A program made the position numbers and the translations under genes. A stretch of DNA of 29,222 bases, taken from assembly GCA_015852425.1 (NCBI GenBank), contig JAAAIG010000140.1, forward strand, positions 19,111 through 48,332. Reading direction: 5' to 3'. Positions 1-10,896 of this stretch are shown piece after piece (positions within the stretch are counted from its first letter, which is position 1; each line of letters opens with the position of its first letter). This DNA is from Gryganskiella cystojenkinii (Eukaryota; Mortierellomycota; Mortierellomycetes; Mortierellales; Mortierellaceae). The notes under the pieces are model-generated. The model worked only from the letters and a program-made list of their open reading frames with translations, was not told where the DNA came from and did no database searches.

Positions 1-49
1 TTTTTCAATTTCGATTCTAACAGCCATTTCTGCGATAATGCTACCATAG

Positions 50-3003
50 GAAAGCGCGCTCACTGCTCTTCGGGATAGCGGTCCTGGTCAGGAGTCACTT
101 GAGTCTCAAAGACGCGCCAAGGTGGCGGATGTGGAGGCTTTTGAGAATGAACTTTCAAGATTAAGTGAACAAAGTGCAGCCCAGGTCAAGAATGCAGGAT
201 CTCAGGCCAGACTCACATTGCTGAAGAACCGACACGGACAGCGAGCAGAGCAAATCAAGGCGCTGTAAGGGTTGAATTTTGTTATCCTTGTATAATGCAT
301 AGCGTGAGAGACGTACTGGAACATACTAACATTCCCTGTCATTTCTTTTTCCGACTCTAGGATGCTCGAGCACGGTGATGGCTTCCAGAGCGCATTGAAT
401 GAAACTCCTGTTGCCGAAACCGTGGAAGAGAACTTGACCCCCATCTTGAGAACAAAGGAAGTGTCTGTGAGGCAGTCGAGAGAGGCCTTGGAAAAGTACA
501 AGCGGGAACTCTCGAGCCAAGAGGTTCATTTGGAGAACGTGAAGACCCAGCTGGCCAAGCATACCAAGACGGTTGAGGAGTGTACCAGTGAAGTCGCCGC
601 CCAGTGCGACGGTTGGTCATTGCCAGAGTTGTTACATTCCAAGGAGGAGCACCTGAGTGAGCTGCGCGAACAAGTCATGGACGCGAAAACAATGAGCACT
701 ATGTACGAACGCTTCGTTCAGTTGGCCGAGAAGAAGCATGGATGTCCATTGTGCTCTCGAGGATTCGACCCTACACTCGAGGCGTCGTTTACTGCCAAGG
801 TACAAAAATACTTACCTAGCTCATTAGATTGCTATCCATGTAAGCCGGACCCTGGCCTAAGTTTTTTTTTTTTTTTTTTAATTTTTTTTTTTGCATAGCT
901 GAGGAGGCTCATGGAGAAGGCTGAAAACGACGATGAGCAGGAACTCGCGTCGGTTGAGGTGGCAGTCTCGTCTTTGCGGGCTCTGAAGTCGGTCTGGGAT
1001 GCTGCTGAGCGCCTGAAAATAACAGAAATCCCTGCACTCAAGCAGCAGCTTGCTGACCTGGAGGCTAAGAAAGCCGATACAGCGGATTCACTCGAGGCGG
1101 TAAGTAACCTCGCTATGTTTCGATACCTCCCACTAATTCGCGGCAAGCACCTTAGACTAATTTTTTGAAATCGTTGTTAAATACGCTAATAGACGGACCT
1201 GGAAACGGCTTCATTGACGTCCGAACTCGATGACCTGAGAAAACTGGCATCTGCTGCCAGAGACATTTCCACTTTGATTCGCGAGAATGGTGTAGATCAG
1301 TCTGCGATCAGCGCCTTGGAGACCGAGCTCTTGATCTCAGGATCGACACAATCTGCAGAGTCATTGCAGACTGAGTACAATGCTGTTAAGCAAAAAGTTC
1401 AGGCTGCTCGCCAGGAACTCAACAAGCTTCAACAAGAGATGTCGCACATGACGAATGAGGTGCAAAGGAAGGAACAAGTTATCCGCACGCTTAAGGATAA
1501 GCATAGCCGATTGATGAACCAGCGGGAGCGCAAGGCCCAGGTGGAGGAACAGATTGCCGATATTGAGTCCTCGATCCAGCAGTTGACCACAGAGATGCGA
1601 CAGCATGAGTTGGATGGACAGGATGTCATGCCAGAGATGAACCGACTTCATGATCTTTTGCGACGGGTCGAGGCTGAGAGCCAGACCAAGGAACGGAGCG
1701 CTCAGCAAGTTGTCACAGAAATGCGGAATAGCCTGGAACGAGTCCAAATGTACAACAGCGACATCGAGAGGTAAGTCAAGTGGAAGACCATGACCACCGA
1801 CTGTAGTTTATTTGAAAGGACGTGGCGACTTATGCGCACCTATCTTTATATCTTATGACCAAATAATAGAGTGGACAGCAGAAACACCATGTTAGAACTG
1901 TCCAAGCTAGAGAGCATGACGGACGCTCATCTTGAGGAGATCGCGCAACATCAAGAGGAGGCCCAGGCGAGCGAGAAACAGATGCAGCATCTTCAAGAGC
2001 AACTGGCCGAGTTCAAGAACCTGCAGCGCAACATTGATGACAATTTGCGCTATAGGCGCTACAAGACCAAGTGCAATGATCTGGAGACCCTTCATGCTGA
2101 GATCTCGGCCAAGAAAGACGGCGAGGCCATCGGCTCGTATGATCGTCAATTGCGTCGACTGAGCCAACGGCAATCGGATCTGTCTGCGGAACGTGCTGGA
2201 TTGAAGGGAGAGCTTCGACAGCTGCAGGACCATCACAAGCGGTACGAGGAAGAACTGAGCGTGGATTACAAGGATGTGGTAGAAAAGTACCATAAAAACA
2301 TGATCAGCTGCAAGACGACGGAACTCGCGTTGGAGGACCTGGAAAAGTACGCCAAGGCCCTGCAGAGTGCGATCGTAGATTACCATACGATGAAGATGGA
2401 GGAGGTCAACAAGACAATCAAGGAACTCTGGACGAACACGTATCGTGGAACGGACATTGACACGATCGAGATTCGATCGGATCAGGAAGGGTTGCGCGCG
2501 AACCAGTCCTACAACTATCGAGTGGTGATGATCCAGGCCGGCCGAGCACAGGATATGCGTGGCCGTTGCAGTGCCGGTCAAAAGGTCCTGGCGTCGATCA
2601 TCATTCGACTGGCTCTTGCGGAATCGTTCTCGGTCAGCTGTGGTATCCTGGCATTGGATGAACCGACGACGAACCTGGATCATGCCAACATTGCCCAGCT
2701 AGCAGAGAGCCTGAAGGCGATCATCAACAAGCACCGACAGCAGAGCAACTTTCAGTTGATCATTATTACACACGACGAGGAGTTTTTGAAGATGATCAGC
2801 TTGTCCGACTACGCAGACTATTACTACCGTGTCTTGAAGAACTCGGAGTAAGTGGACTGATCTTTGCTTTTTTTGATGTCGGGATGGCTTGCTTTCATAT
2901 GGATATCCGACTGACGCGTCTCTGTATTCATCATTTTTTGGTATTTTTCTCTCCTAGGCAATACAGCACGATCCGCAAGCTTGCTATCACCGATAGTGTG
3001 TAG
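50..3003 (+). CDS. RAD50: DNA repair ATPase Rad50, C-terminal 818 residues (5' end outside window)
   Basis: Rad50 is the SMC-like ATPase of the Mre11-Rad50-Nbs1/Xrs2 complex, which tethers and processes DNA double-strand breaks in the nucleus. Exons read as 50-264, 361-799, 899-1099, 1193-1770, 1870-2847 and 2958-3003. All use GT-AG introns of 93-110 bases and the frame holds throughout. The zinc-hook CPLC lies at 743-754, flanked on both sides by long charged coiled coil. The C-terminal ATPase lobe carries the ABC signature (CSAGQK, near 2568-2585), Walker B (LALDEP) followed by the D-loop TNLD (about 2645-2680), and the switch histidine in ITHDEE (about 2762-2785). The N-terminal Walker A lobe and the first part of the coiled coil lie upstream of the window. 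The first exon seen starts after an acceptor at 48-49, with a CTAAC branch point 28 bases before it. The last exon adds only 15 residues. Its placement is supported by family members that also have a short tail after the YYRV block. Confidence 0.96.
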
Positions 3004-3236
3004 TAGCGTAGTGGTTTTCCATCAAAATATATTAATACACTTCAAAACTGCAGCTGGCTGGCTTGTATACTCTATCTTATCAACCCATGGTATCCAATCC
3101 AACACCCAAAATTCATCCTGCAAAAAGTGGTTTCAAAGCGACTCTTGTGTATCGATTTTTTAATGATGTAAAAGGTTCATGATGGTAACAATCCTGTAAA
3201 AAGATAGAACCATAGGAACAATCGACAGCGCAATAT

Positions 3237-4770
3237 TTAAGAGCGGGGCTTCTCCTTCTTCTCCTTCCACAAAGCGAGGAGAGAGACACCGGAGACCTTG
3301 ACGACCTTGAAACGGACACCGGGCAAATCTCCGACACTGTATACCATTTGAGAAAAAAACACCTTCATTAGCATTCAATGGTCCTTATGGTTGTTCTAGG
3401 CTCCTGATTTGAAGATTTAACAGATCCAGTGGCCAACATTAAAGTAAAAAGTAAAATAATAAAAAAAGAGGGGACTTACGCGTGGCCGGAACGACCGAAA
3501 CCGGCGATGAGGACCTCGTCGTTCTCATCGACGAAGTTCAAACAACCATCGTTGGGGACGAAGGCAGTGATCTTCTTGCCGTTCTTGATGAGCTGGACAC
3601 GGACACACTTACGAATGGCAGAGTTAGGCTGCTTGGCCTCAACACCGCTGTTAGATAGAACAAAAGATGACCAAGGAAGGAAGAGAAAAGTTGTTAGATT
3701 TCAGATCCTACTTTCGACTAGTCATAAGAGCAATAGGCATTTGGGTCCAACTTGGTCGTAGGTGGAAGGTGTCGATCAAAGTGAAAGAGTGGCGTTTTTC
3801 CGAGGTCGAGCCCTCTGTTGGTTCCATTCTGAAGTGATGAGACGTCGAACAGATCCCGTCCATGAAAAAGACAAAAGAGTAGATTGTAGGTTGCATTCCT
3901 GATTCGGCAAGAGAAACCCCAATCAGCGATTCGCCACCATCGTTCCCAACACTGATCCCATATGGGTAGCCGACAAGGTAGAAGACAAGAGTGTTTTGCG
4001 TCCTGATTGTCGTGGTTGCGATCCCGTCTGTTTTTTGCTGCAGGGTTTCCGTTTGCTGTTTTTTTTTGTCTGGGTAGGAGACTTTCTCCAGGAAAAAGTA
4101 ACATACATCTTCTCGAGAACGATGCCCTTGGCGTGGGAGGAACCACCGAAGGGAGAGAAACGGAAAGCAGTTCCGAGGGCCTGCTTCTTGTAGTGCTTGT
4201 CAGCCCAACGGTTCTCACGGCGAGTGGTGCGGAGCTTGCGAGCGGCCTGAAGACCTCTTGGTTTTCCTTTACCTGTTGTCGTTAAGAACGAGGAGGGAAA
4301 AGAGTTGAGTCAGTCATCAGTTGATTGATCTGATTGGTTCGGGCACGCCATCGTCCTTGTTGGAATTGATCCATGTTGCTCTGGGGCGTGCAAAAGACGA
4401 TCCTGAATCAGGGTAAGAGTTGATGATGTTGATGATTCGGGATCGGGCGTTGGGGGAGTAATCTGTTGTTTGCTGAACTAGGGACCCTTGTAATGCCAAT
4501 TGTTGAATTCAAACTTGTCGCTCCTTTGTCCATGCCCCATTTCTCCAATCATGAACGGAAAAAAAAATAGCATAGTCGATTTTTTTTTTATCGGGCATGA
4601 GTGCTCCTGAATTGTCGAGAGTAGATAGTCGATGGAATCGATCCAGCAGGATTCCTAGTGCCGAGAACGATGACGGATGGTCCTGTCTCCTTGGTAATTG
4701 ACGATGGATGGTTTTCCTATGCAATCGATGCATGAACGCCCAACTCGAACGGATCCAGTCAATTACCCAT
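3237..4770 (-). CDS. RPS23: 40S ribosomal protein uS12 (S23), complete, four exons
   Basis: uS12 sits at the decoding centre of the small ribosomal subunit and monitors codon-anticodon pairing. On the minus strand the coding exons are 4767-4770, 4107-4272, 3480-3647 and 3237-3336. They give 145 residues, the usual fungal length. The first coding exon is only ATGG, and the next exon completes MGKGKPRGL. Conserved blocks are visible: [11 protein letters not shown], the decoding-centre loop [20 protein letters not shown] and [10 protein letters not shown]. The proline in KQPNS is residue 64, the position hydroxylated by Ofd1/Tpa1/OGFOD1-type oxygenases in other eukaryotes. The introns are unusually long for this window (494, 459 and 143 bases), a common trait of highly expressed ribosomal protein genes. 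I searched the introns by eye for C/D snoRNA boxes in sense orientation and found no convincing pair. The gene diverges from CCT5 and converges on RAD50. Confidence 0.97.
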
Positions 4771-4839
4771 GTTGAATAATTTGAAGAGAGAGTTCCAATC
4801 ACTGGGCGAGCTTCTGCGTGAATATGAACGAGACGAATG

Positions 4840-4849
4840 TCATGTGACT
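4840..4849. promoter_or_regulatory. E-box-like element TCATGTGACT, copy 1
   Basis: The element matches the second copy at 4906-4915 in nine of ten bases. Its CATGTG core is an E-box variant recognised by bHLH factors. It lies about 70 bases upstream of the RPS23 start. Function is inferred from the duplication and position. Confidence 0.45.
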
Positions 4850-4905
4850 ATGTCAGAATTTATTAACTCTTGTGTCTACGGTGATGTCACTCTAATCAAT
4901 TTATT

Positions 4906-4915
4906 TCACGTGACT
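4906..4915. promoter_or_regulatory. E-box-like element TCACGTGACT (Cbf1-type CACGTG core), copy 2
   Basis: The palindromic core TCACGTGA is the classical site for Cbf1-type bHLH factors. In several fungi these factors bind upstream of ribosomal protein genes. It stands 66 bases from copy 1 and 218 bases before the CCT5 start. The site is seen directly; the factor is inferred. Confidence 0.5.
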
Positions 4916-5132
4916 TTGACAGGAAACTGCTTTCACGCGGTGCAAAGCGGATCCCACGGCCCAGGAACTGGTTTTTTCGAAAAGAACAACGAAGAAGATT
5001 CAAACGGTCATTCAAAGTCTTTTGGAGAAAGGGGGGGAAAAGGAAGGAGGGAACAGAGCGACAAAAAGAAACGCCATCATCAATTTCGACTCTCTTCATC
5101 CCTCCTTTCCCACATTACATCATACCTTCAGC

Positions 5133-7600
5133 ATGGATGGCATGAACGCAGTCTACGCCCAGGACGAATATGGGCGCCCCTTCATCATCCTCAGAGAACA
5201 GCAGAAAAAGTCAAGACTTAGTGGCATCGAGGCACAGAAGGTACCCACTGCTACTCTCGAAACGAACAACAAACAACACAAACCGCGCATCTCTTTGGCT
5301 GCATCACCAACCACAAGGACACGCAAGCTTCTTTTTTTCTTTTCAAGGACCTTTTTTTATTACTTCCAGTCCACTCTTCTCGTTGTTGTTCGCGTTCTTG
5401 TCGCACTCTCGACCGAGATTCAGCCTGCGTGATCCCGTCACACTCACACCTCGACAATCTCGATTGCGCGACGGGAAACTGCGAATCTACATATTTTTTT
5501 TATGCTTCCAAACCGACACTAACTCTTCTCCTTTTCACATTGTTCTGCTTTTCTTGTCCAGGCCCACATTCTCGCTGCCAAGACTGTCGCCAATATCTTG
5601 AAGACCTCTCTCGGACCTCGTGGTATGTCATATGTGTTCTCGATCTGATCCTACTGTCAAGCTAAACAGCAGATCAGAGCCTTTATTTATTTCTTTGATC
5701 CATGGTTATCTGCTACGGAAATACTCATTTCGCGTCTCCTTTTTGTTCACAAACAGGCCTCGACAAGATTTTGATTTCCCCTGACGGTGATATCACTGTC
5801 ACCAATGACGGAGCCACGATTCTCGACCAGATGGACGTTCAGCACCAGATCGCAAAACTTCTCGTTCAGTTGTCAAAGTCCCAGGATGATGAGATCGGAG
5901 ACGGTACCACCGGTGTCGTCGGTATGTTTGATTTTTTTCTTTATCCTCAAGGAAATGTGGCGTGTCGCTTTTGTGGGCCAACTATTCGAGGAATTTTTTC
6001 TGGGTTCACGACACACAGTTGATCTACTTTATGCGTAGAGTTATCCTGGACCTGACAACCTAACAATCCTCTCTTACTCTCCCCTCTATTTTCTTTCTTT
6101 CTTTCTTTCTTTTCAGTCATGGCTGGTTCGCTTTTGGAGCAGGCTGAGCACTTGTTGGATCGCGGTATTCACCCTATTCGCATTGCTGATGGTTTCGAGC
6201 GCGCCTGCAAGGTCGCTGTTGCTCATCTCGACACCATCTCAGATGTCGTCGAATTCTCTCGCGAGAACACCGTGAACTTGTACAAGACTGCCAAGACCTC
6301 CTTGGGATCCAAGATGTAAGCCATGGAGGAACTTGCATCGTCGAATGCGCTCTTTGTATTGGTGAGATACGTTGTTTGTTGACTGTTCCAATTGTCTTCC
6401 TTCCATCAACCAAATAGTGTCTCCAAGTGCCACGACCAATACGCCAAGATTGCTGTGGATGCTGTTCTTCAGGTTGCGGATTTGGAGCGCAAGGATGTTG
6501 ATTTCGAATTGATCAAGGTTGACGGCAAGGTCGGAGGCTCGCTCGCGGATACTGTCCTCGTCAAGGGCGTTGTCATCGACAAGGATTTCTCTCACCCTCA
6601 GATGCCCCGTGAGGTCAAGGATGCCAAGATTGCTATCTTGACTTGCGCGTTTGAGCCCCCAAAGCCCAAGACCAAGCACAAGTTGGACATTACCTCGGTT
6701 GAGGAGTACAAGAAGTTGCAGGCTTATGAGAAGGAGAAGTTCGAGACCATGATCAAGCAGGTCAAGGATACCGGTGCCAACTTGGTCATCTGCCAGTGGG
6801 GTTTCGATGATGAAGCTAACCACTTGTTGATGCAAAACCAGCTTCCTTCCGTTCGCTGGGTTGGAGGTCCCGAGATTGAGGTAATACGATGCTTCTTTTT
6901 TCTTGAAGTGCTCTCTCTTTTGCTGTGTTTGGACTGGAGTATTCACCAAATCTATTCTCTGATAAAAATCTAGTTGATTGCTATCGCCACCAACGGACGC
7001 ATTGTTCCCCGTTTCGAGGATCTGTCAGCCGCCAAGTTGGGACATGCCGGTATTGTCCGTGAGTTGAGCTTTGGAACGACCAAGGATCGCATGTTGGTCA
7101 TTGAGGAGTGCGCCAACACCCGCGCTGTCACCGTTTTCGTCCGTGGAGGCAACAAGATGATCATTGACGAGGCCAAGCGTTCGCTCCACGATGCTATCTG
7201 TGTGGTCCGTAACTTGGTCAAGGACAACCGTGTCGTCTACGGAGGTGGTGCTGCCGAAATTGCCTGCTCATTGGCCGTTTCCAAGGCTGCCGATGAGGTC
7301 GCTTCCGTTCACCAGTATGCTATGCGCGCTTTCGCTGAGGCTCTTGAGGCTGTTCCCTTGGCTCTTGCTGAGAACTCTGGTCTTCCCCCAATTGAGACTT
7401 TGGCCGAGGTCAAGGCTCGTCAGGTCACGGAGAACAACTCGAGATTGGGCGTTGACTGTCTGTACAAGGGCACGAACGACATGAAGGAGCAGTTTGTGTA
7501 CGACCCCCTGATTTCTAAGAGACAGCAGATTCTTTTGGCAACACAGTTGGTCAAGCATATCTTGAAGATTGACGATGTCATCACCTCGGTTGCCGAGTAA
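5133..7600 (+). CDS. CCT5: T-complex protein 1 subunit epsilon (CCT/TRiC chaperonin), complete, six exons
   Basis: This is one of the eight paralogous subunits of the cytosolic chaperonin ring, which folds actin, tubulin and WD-repeat proteins using ATP. Exons are 5133-5240, 5562-5622, 5757-5921, 6117-6315, 6418-6880 and 6974-7600, giving 540 residues, the normal length. The group II chaperonin motifs are present: LGPRGLDK (about residues 52-59), NDGATIL (72-78), the nucleotide-binding GDGTTGVV (103-110) and GGGAAEIA near the C-terminal equatorial domain. The start [17 protein letters not shown] and the middle block typical of the epsilon subunit distinguish it from the other CCT subunits. 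The first intron is 321 bases. The third ends in a TTTC-repeat polypyrimidine tract just before its acceptor. The neighbouring genes encode GCP4 and DPH7; CCT folds both tubulin and beta-propellers, but this adjacency is probably chance. Confidence 0.97.
6088..6114 (+). repeat. TTTC microsatellite forming the polypyrimidine tract of CCT5 intron 3
   Basis: About six tandem CTTT/TTTC units end directly at the TTTTCAG acceptor. Length variation here would not alter coding but could influence splicing. Confidence 0.7.
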
Positions 7601-7849
7601 GCGATGGTTCCAATCGTTCTTCGTTTTGAGATTGTTGGTTATTTTTTGTAGTATCGTAGATATTTGGGGACGATGAAAGCATGGGGCCACAAGATGAGCC
7701 CACCTCTTCTTGTTTTTTTTGCAGTAAACACACAATGTAAATTTCATTTTAAACGCTTTATGGCACTGTCCCATCGAATGTTTGTGGAGAAAGATCTTTT
7801 GTTCCGTTTCTTTTTTATTTGAATGAACGGAAAAAAAAATGGGTCAAAT
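7601..7849. other. Convergent 3' spacer between CCT5 and GCP4
   Basis: The 249 bases between two opposed stop codons must hold both 3' untranslated regions. It is T/A-rich near both ends and contains ATGAACGG followed by nine A and a T (7823-7840). That same 18-base string occurs in RPS23 intron 1. No gene is visible. Confidence 0.6.
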
Positions 7850-10624
7850 TCATAATCCCGAACTAAACCACATACTCTTGGAGAATTCGAGTCTCAGCAA
7901 GAGTTGATCCAGTTGACGAATGACTTCGAAGGATCTGGTACCTGTGCCCAAGATACTCGATCCAAAGACACCACTTCGGTTCAAAACCGGTCCATCACTG
8001 AGGGTTCCTGATTTAGAGACTGCGGACAGATCTGCAAACAGCTTGGCCGTGTTCTCGCGGAAAGTCTATTCATGAAAGATTGAAGGGATGGTCATCGTTA
8101 GTTGTGATCTATTGAGCTCAGCATTGAAGTAGTATATAAGAATTGACCAGTGGGTATTTACCTGGTTCAATTGTGAGATATCCATCCAATCCTGCCACAT
8201 CCGCTCATCTTGGTCATCACTTAACCCAGACCGGAATCCATCTTGACCTGTGGCACGACGGCTCACGATGCCTGAAAACATCTCTGTGCCAACCAAGATG
8301 TTCTTTAAAGATTCACAAAGTGGCGTCGAGGTAAGGAGACAGGCGCGACGGATCTCGTGCAGGGCTTCGGCGTGGAGAGAGTAGATCGAGTCAAAGGATT
8401 TGGATGAGGCTTCGCTCGTTTCCTTGTCGGGTTTGGTCGTGGTATCACCGTTGTTGTTGATTGGCTCGACATTGGCGATAAAGGAAGAGTCCAGCTCCAT
8501 GGCATCGCTGTTGTTGTTGCTATTGTCTTGGCGAGATTTGGGTCTTGAGGAGGAAGATCTGGTCGCCTCATGCGTCGTTATGCTCTTCAATAGGGTGTCA
8601 TACGTCGGCCCTATTACATCCATCTAAGAAAAATGCCACGCGAAAATCAGATGATACGTTAGCGTCGATTTGCCACCAAAATTGTAACAGGTTGGTTTCT
8701 TCTTTGTCTTCGTTACCTGGAGATACGTCCATAGGCAATCAACGACAAAGGTCATGTCTGATCGTATCGTTCCAATGTGCTTCAGGATCTCTCGTTCCCG
8801 TACCACGTCCTCTTCCTTCTCTTCCGTCATCGTTGTCGTCCCGTGGATCCGACTGCTATATGCTCTAGAACCTCGACCTCGCCTCCGAGCCACGACTTGT
8901 TGGGTCATCGACTTGATATCTATCCAGGCTTGTTGTAACTTGACCTGGGCTTTCCGGACTGTCAACAGGAACGCAAACACGTCCGCGTAATGCGTCAGAT
9001 CCTCACTCGTCAAAAAGAAATCTAATGGCCAGGCCAGTGTGTACTGCATACGGACAGGGATGCCCAGCAGTTGATCGTCAAACATCCCTCCCGTGGTCGA
9101 GCCCTGCCCAATGGCTGCTGTTCCTGGATCCAGCCCTAGTGCGCTTGTAAGTTCAGACGGATTGAATGTCGAAGTCGTAGCGGCGGTCTTGACCAAATGT
9201 AACTCGAACCTCCTGAGAGCCGGGTCCTCCTGGGCCGGTGTTCCCTGAGCGGCCTTGATCAACATGCCGCCGAGGTCATGGTCGCGTACACCCTGAGGCG
9301 CATTCGAGGTCAGGTTCACCAATTGGTTCAGTCGCGAGAGTCGGTTCCGTTTAAACTCGTCCAGGGATCGGATCATGCCCAGACCAAATTCGCCATCACA
9401 CAGTAAAAAGTAGCGACGGAAGGATTCCAGGGTCTCGACGACTTTATCGCCGACCTGGACCACGACCCAGAGATGGTTTGCGATATCACGTCGGATCTGA
9501 AAGATGACACTGGTGAGTTGGGTCAAGTCCAGCAAGGTTGCTTCGTCCGCCTGTGATGGTCTTAGTGTTGATGAACGACTTTCTGACGTGGTCATCGCTG
9601 TTGAAGAGGTAGGGATCAGGGGCAGGAGAAGGGACTGGTGTCGAAGGGTCATGGATTGGGGTATAGGGACCGGTTTCGGTTTTGCCTCCCTTGCGGTCGC
9701 GATCGATTTGCCGATAAAGAGCATCGCCTCTGCCAATGACAGGGGAATAAATTTCGGGAGCATGGATTCGTCCAGACCGTATTCGGATTGCCATTTGGTG
9801 GCTCCGTTCGAAAGTGTTGATGATGCGTGAGTGGTTCTGGAGCGGAGCATATTTGACGACGACAGGTTTCGTCGACTGTCGCGACTAGACGTGTCCTTTT
9901 GACCGGGTCCTGGTGGCGAGGTTGATGTTGAAGATGAGGAAGGGGATGGCGTGGAATTCTGCAGAATAAAAAACTCTTGAAAGGGATCCTGGATCTGACC
10001 ATAGATGACCCAGCTAACGACCTGTCGCATCATGATCCCATAACAACTCTTCAACAACTCGTTCATCCATTCTCGTTGGATCGGGACTCCCGAGGCGGCC
10101 TTGTCCCGCAAAAGATCCAAGAGTCGTCCTCCGATATAGGGTGTCTCTGTGACAGACGCGTCCTGGATTTCCTTGAGGAGTTGAGCGACAGCCGGAAAGA
10201 TGAGTTGATAGGGTGCAAAACGGGCAGAAATTGTGGAGAGTGGGACCATGCCCCCGAGGTTGTCTTCACCAGAGAGGATGGCGACCTCGGTCTCGAGAAT
10301 AACTTTGCGATAGGTATTGAGTCTCTGTTCAAGAGCGAGTCCGATGGCTTTGAGGTATAGACTTGGTCTTAAAGAAGTTGGGGCAGCCCTTCCAGAGGTA
10401 GGAGGTGGTGGAATACCAGAGGATCGACAGGAGGTGATAAAGTCCCTAAAGTTTCTGTAATGGAATCCGAGTTGAGCAAGTCGGTCAAGTCCCTCCTTTT
10501 CGGCAGGGTGGAGGAGAGGAAAGTTGGTGATGGCAAATGTGGTTGCAGTAGCCGGTTCTAATGGAAATGGTTGGAAGATGTCGCCTGGGTAACCCGAGAG
10601 GCAGAGGAGCAGCTCGTGCAACAT
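7850..10624 (-). CDS. TUBGCP4: Gamma-tubulin complex component 4 homologue, complete, three exons
   Basis: GCP4-type proteins are structural subunits of the gamma-tubulin ring complex that nucleates microtubules at the spindle pole body. Minus-strand exons 8717-10624, 8162-8623 and 7850-8065 give 861 residues; all junctions are phase 0. I chose the start at 10624 because the protein then begins with the GCP4 hallmark MLHELLLCLSGYPGDIF. The open frame continues 48 codons further upstream with low-complexity DQDQDQ sequence that looks like leader. The GRIP1 half is followed by a Ser/Pro-rich insert (around residues 275-320). The GRIP2 half contains the FFLTSEDLTHY and VVDCLWTYLQ-MDVI blocks, with a second Ser/Asn/Asp-rich insert of about 60 residues soon after. 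It ends in QLDQLLLRLEFSKSMW. The human protein is about 667 residues, so most of the excess is these inserts. The GCP4 assignment is firm at family level; distinction from fungal GCP5/6 rests on the N-terminus. Confidence 0.9.
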
Positions 10625-10896
10625 CCTTGATGGTAATAGTGTAGCCCTTTGAGTCCCGTTTTTGTCCCTCTGATGAACGGTCCTTTGGTCCTGGTCCTGG
10701 TCCTGATCGCGGCCCTGTTGAATGATGGTGACAAGTAATGGTTGTGTGGCATGGAGACGCGTTTTCAAGAAGGGCTCGAAAGTGTCGGTGGCTTTGAAAT
10801 CTGCTTTTTGGGCGAAATTTTTTGTTTTTTGACAAAGTCTTGTTTTTCTTTGTACCCATTTCGTTCATTCCCACCCCAAAAGAGCCGGACCGGACC
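10625..10896. promoter_or_regulatory. Divergent promoter between GCP4 (-) and DPH7 (+)
   Basis: The 272 bases between the two chosen start codons include a short tandem GGTCCT/CCTGGT stretch (10680-10710) and T-rich runs near 10805-10850 that probably belong to the DPH7 leader. No TATA box or repeated binding element stands out. Confidence 0.5.

Larger units (their letters stand above)
4771..5132. promoter_or_regulatory. Divergent promoter shared by RPS23 (-) and CCT5 (+)
   Basis: The 362 bases between two opposed start codons must hold both 5' leaders and both promoters. The CCT5-proximal part is a purine-rich then pyrimidine-rich leader (about 5020-5130). The middle holds two near-identical TCAYGTGACT elements (4840-4849 and 4906-4915) and a CRE-like TGATGTCAC (4882-4890). 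No clear TATA box was seen. Co-regulation of a ribosomal protein and a chaperonin subunit from one spacer is plausible but inferred. Confidence 0.7.

Noticed and set aside
1907..2683. 258-codon minus-strand frame opposite RAD50
   Set aside because: It lies wholly within the conserved C-terminal RAD50 exon and has no recognisable domain.
3337..4766. Possible intronic snoRNA in the long RPS23 introns
   Set aside because: TGATGA and CTGA boxes do not occur in the right order and spacing in sense orientation with a terminal stem. H/ACA structure could not be judged by eye.
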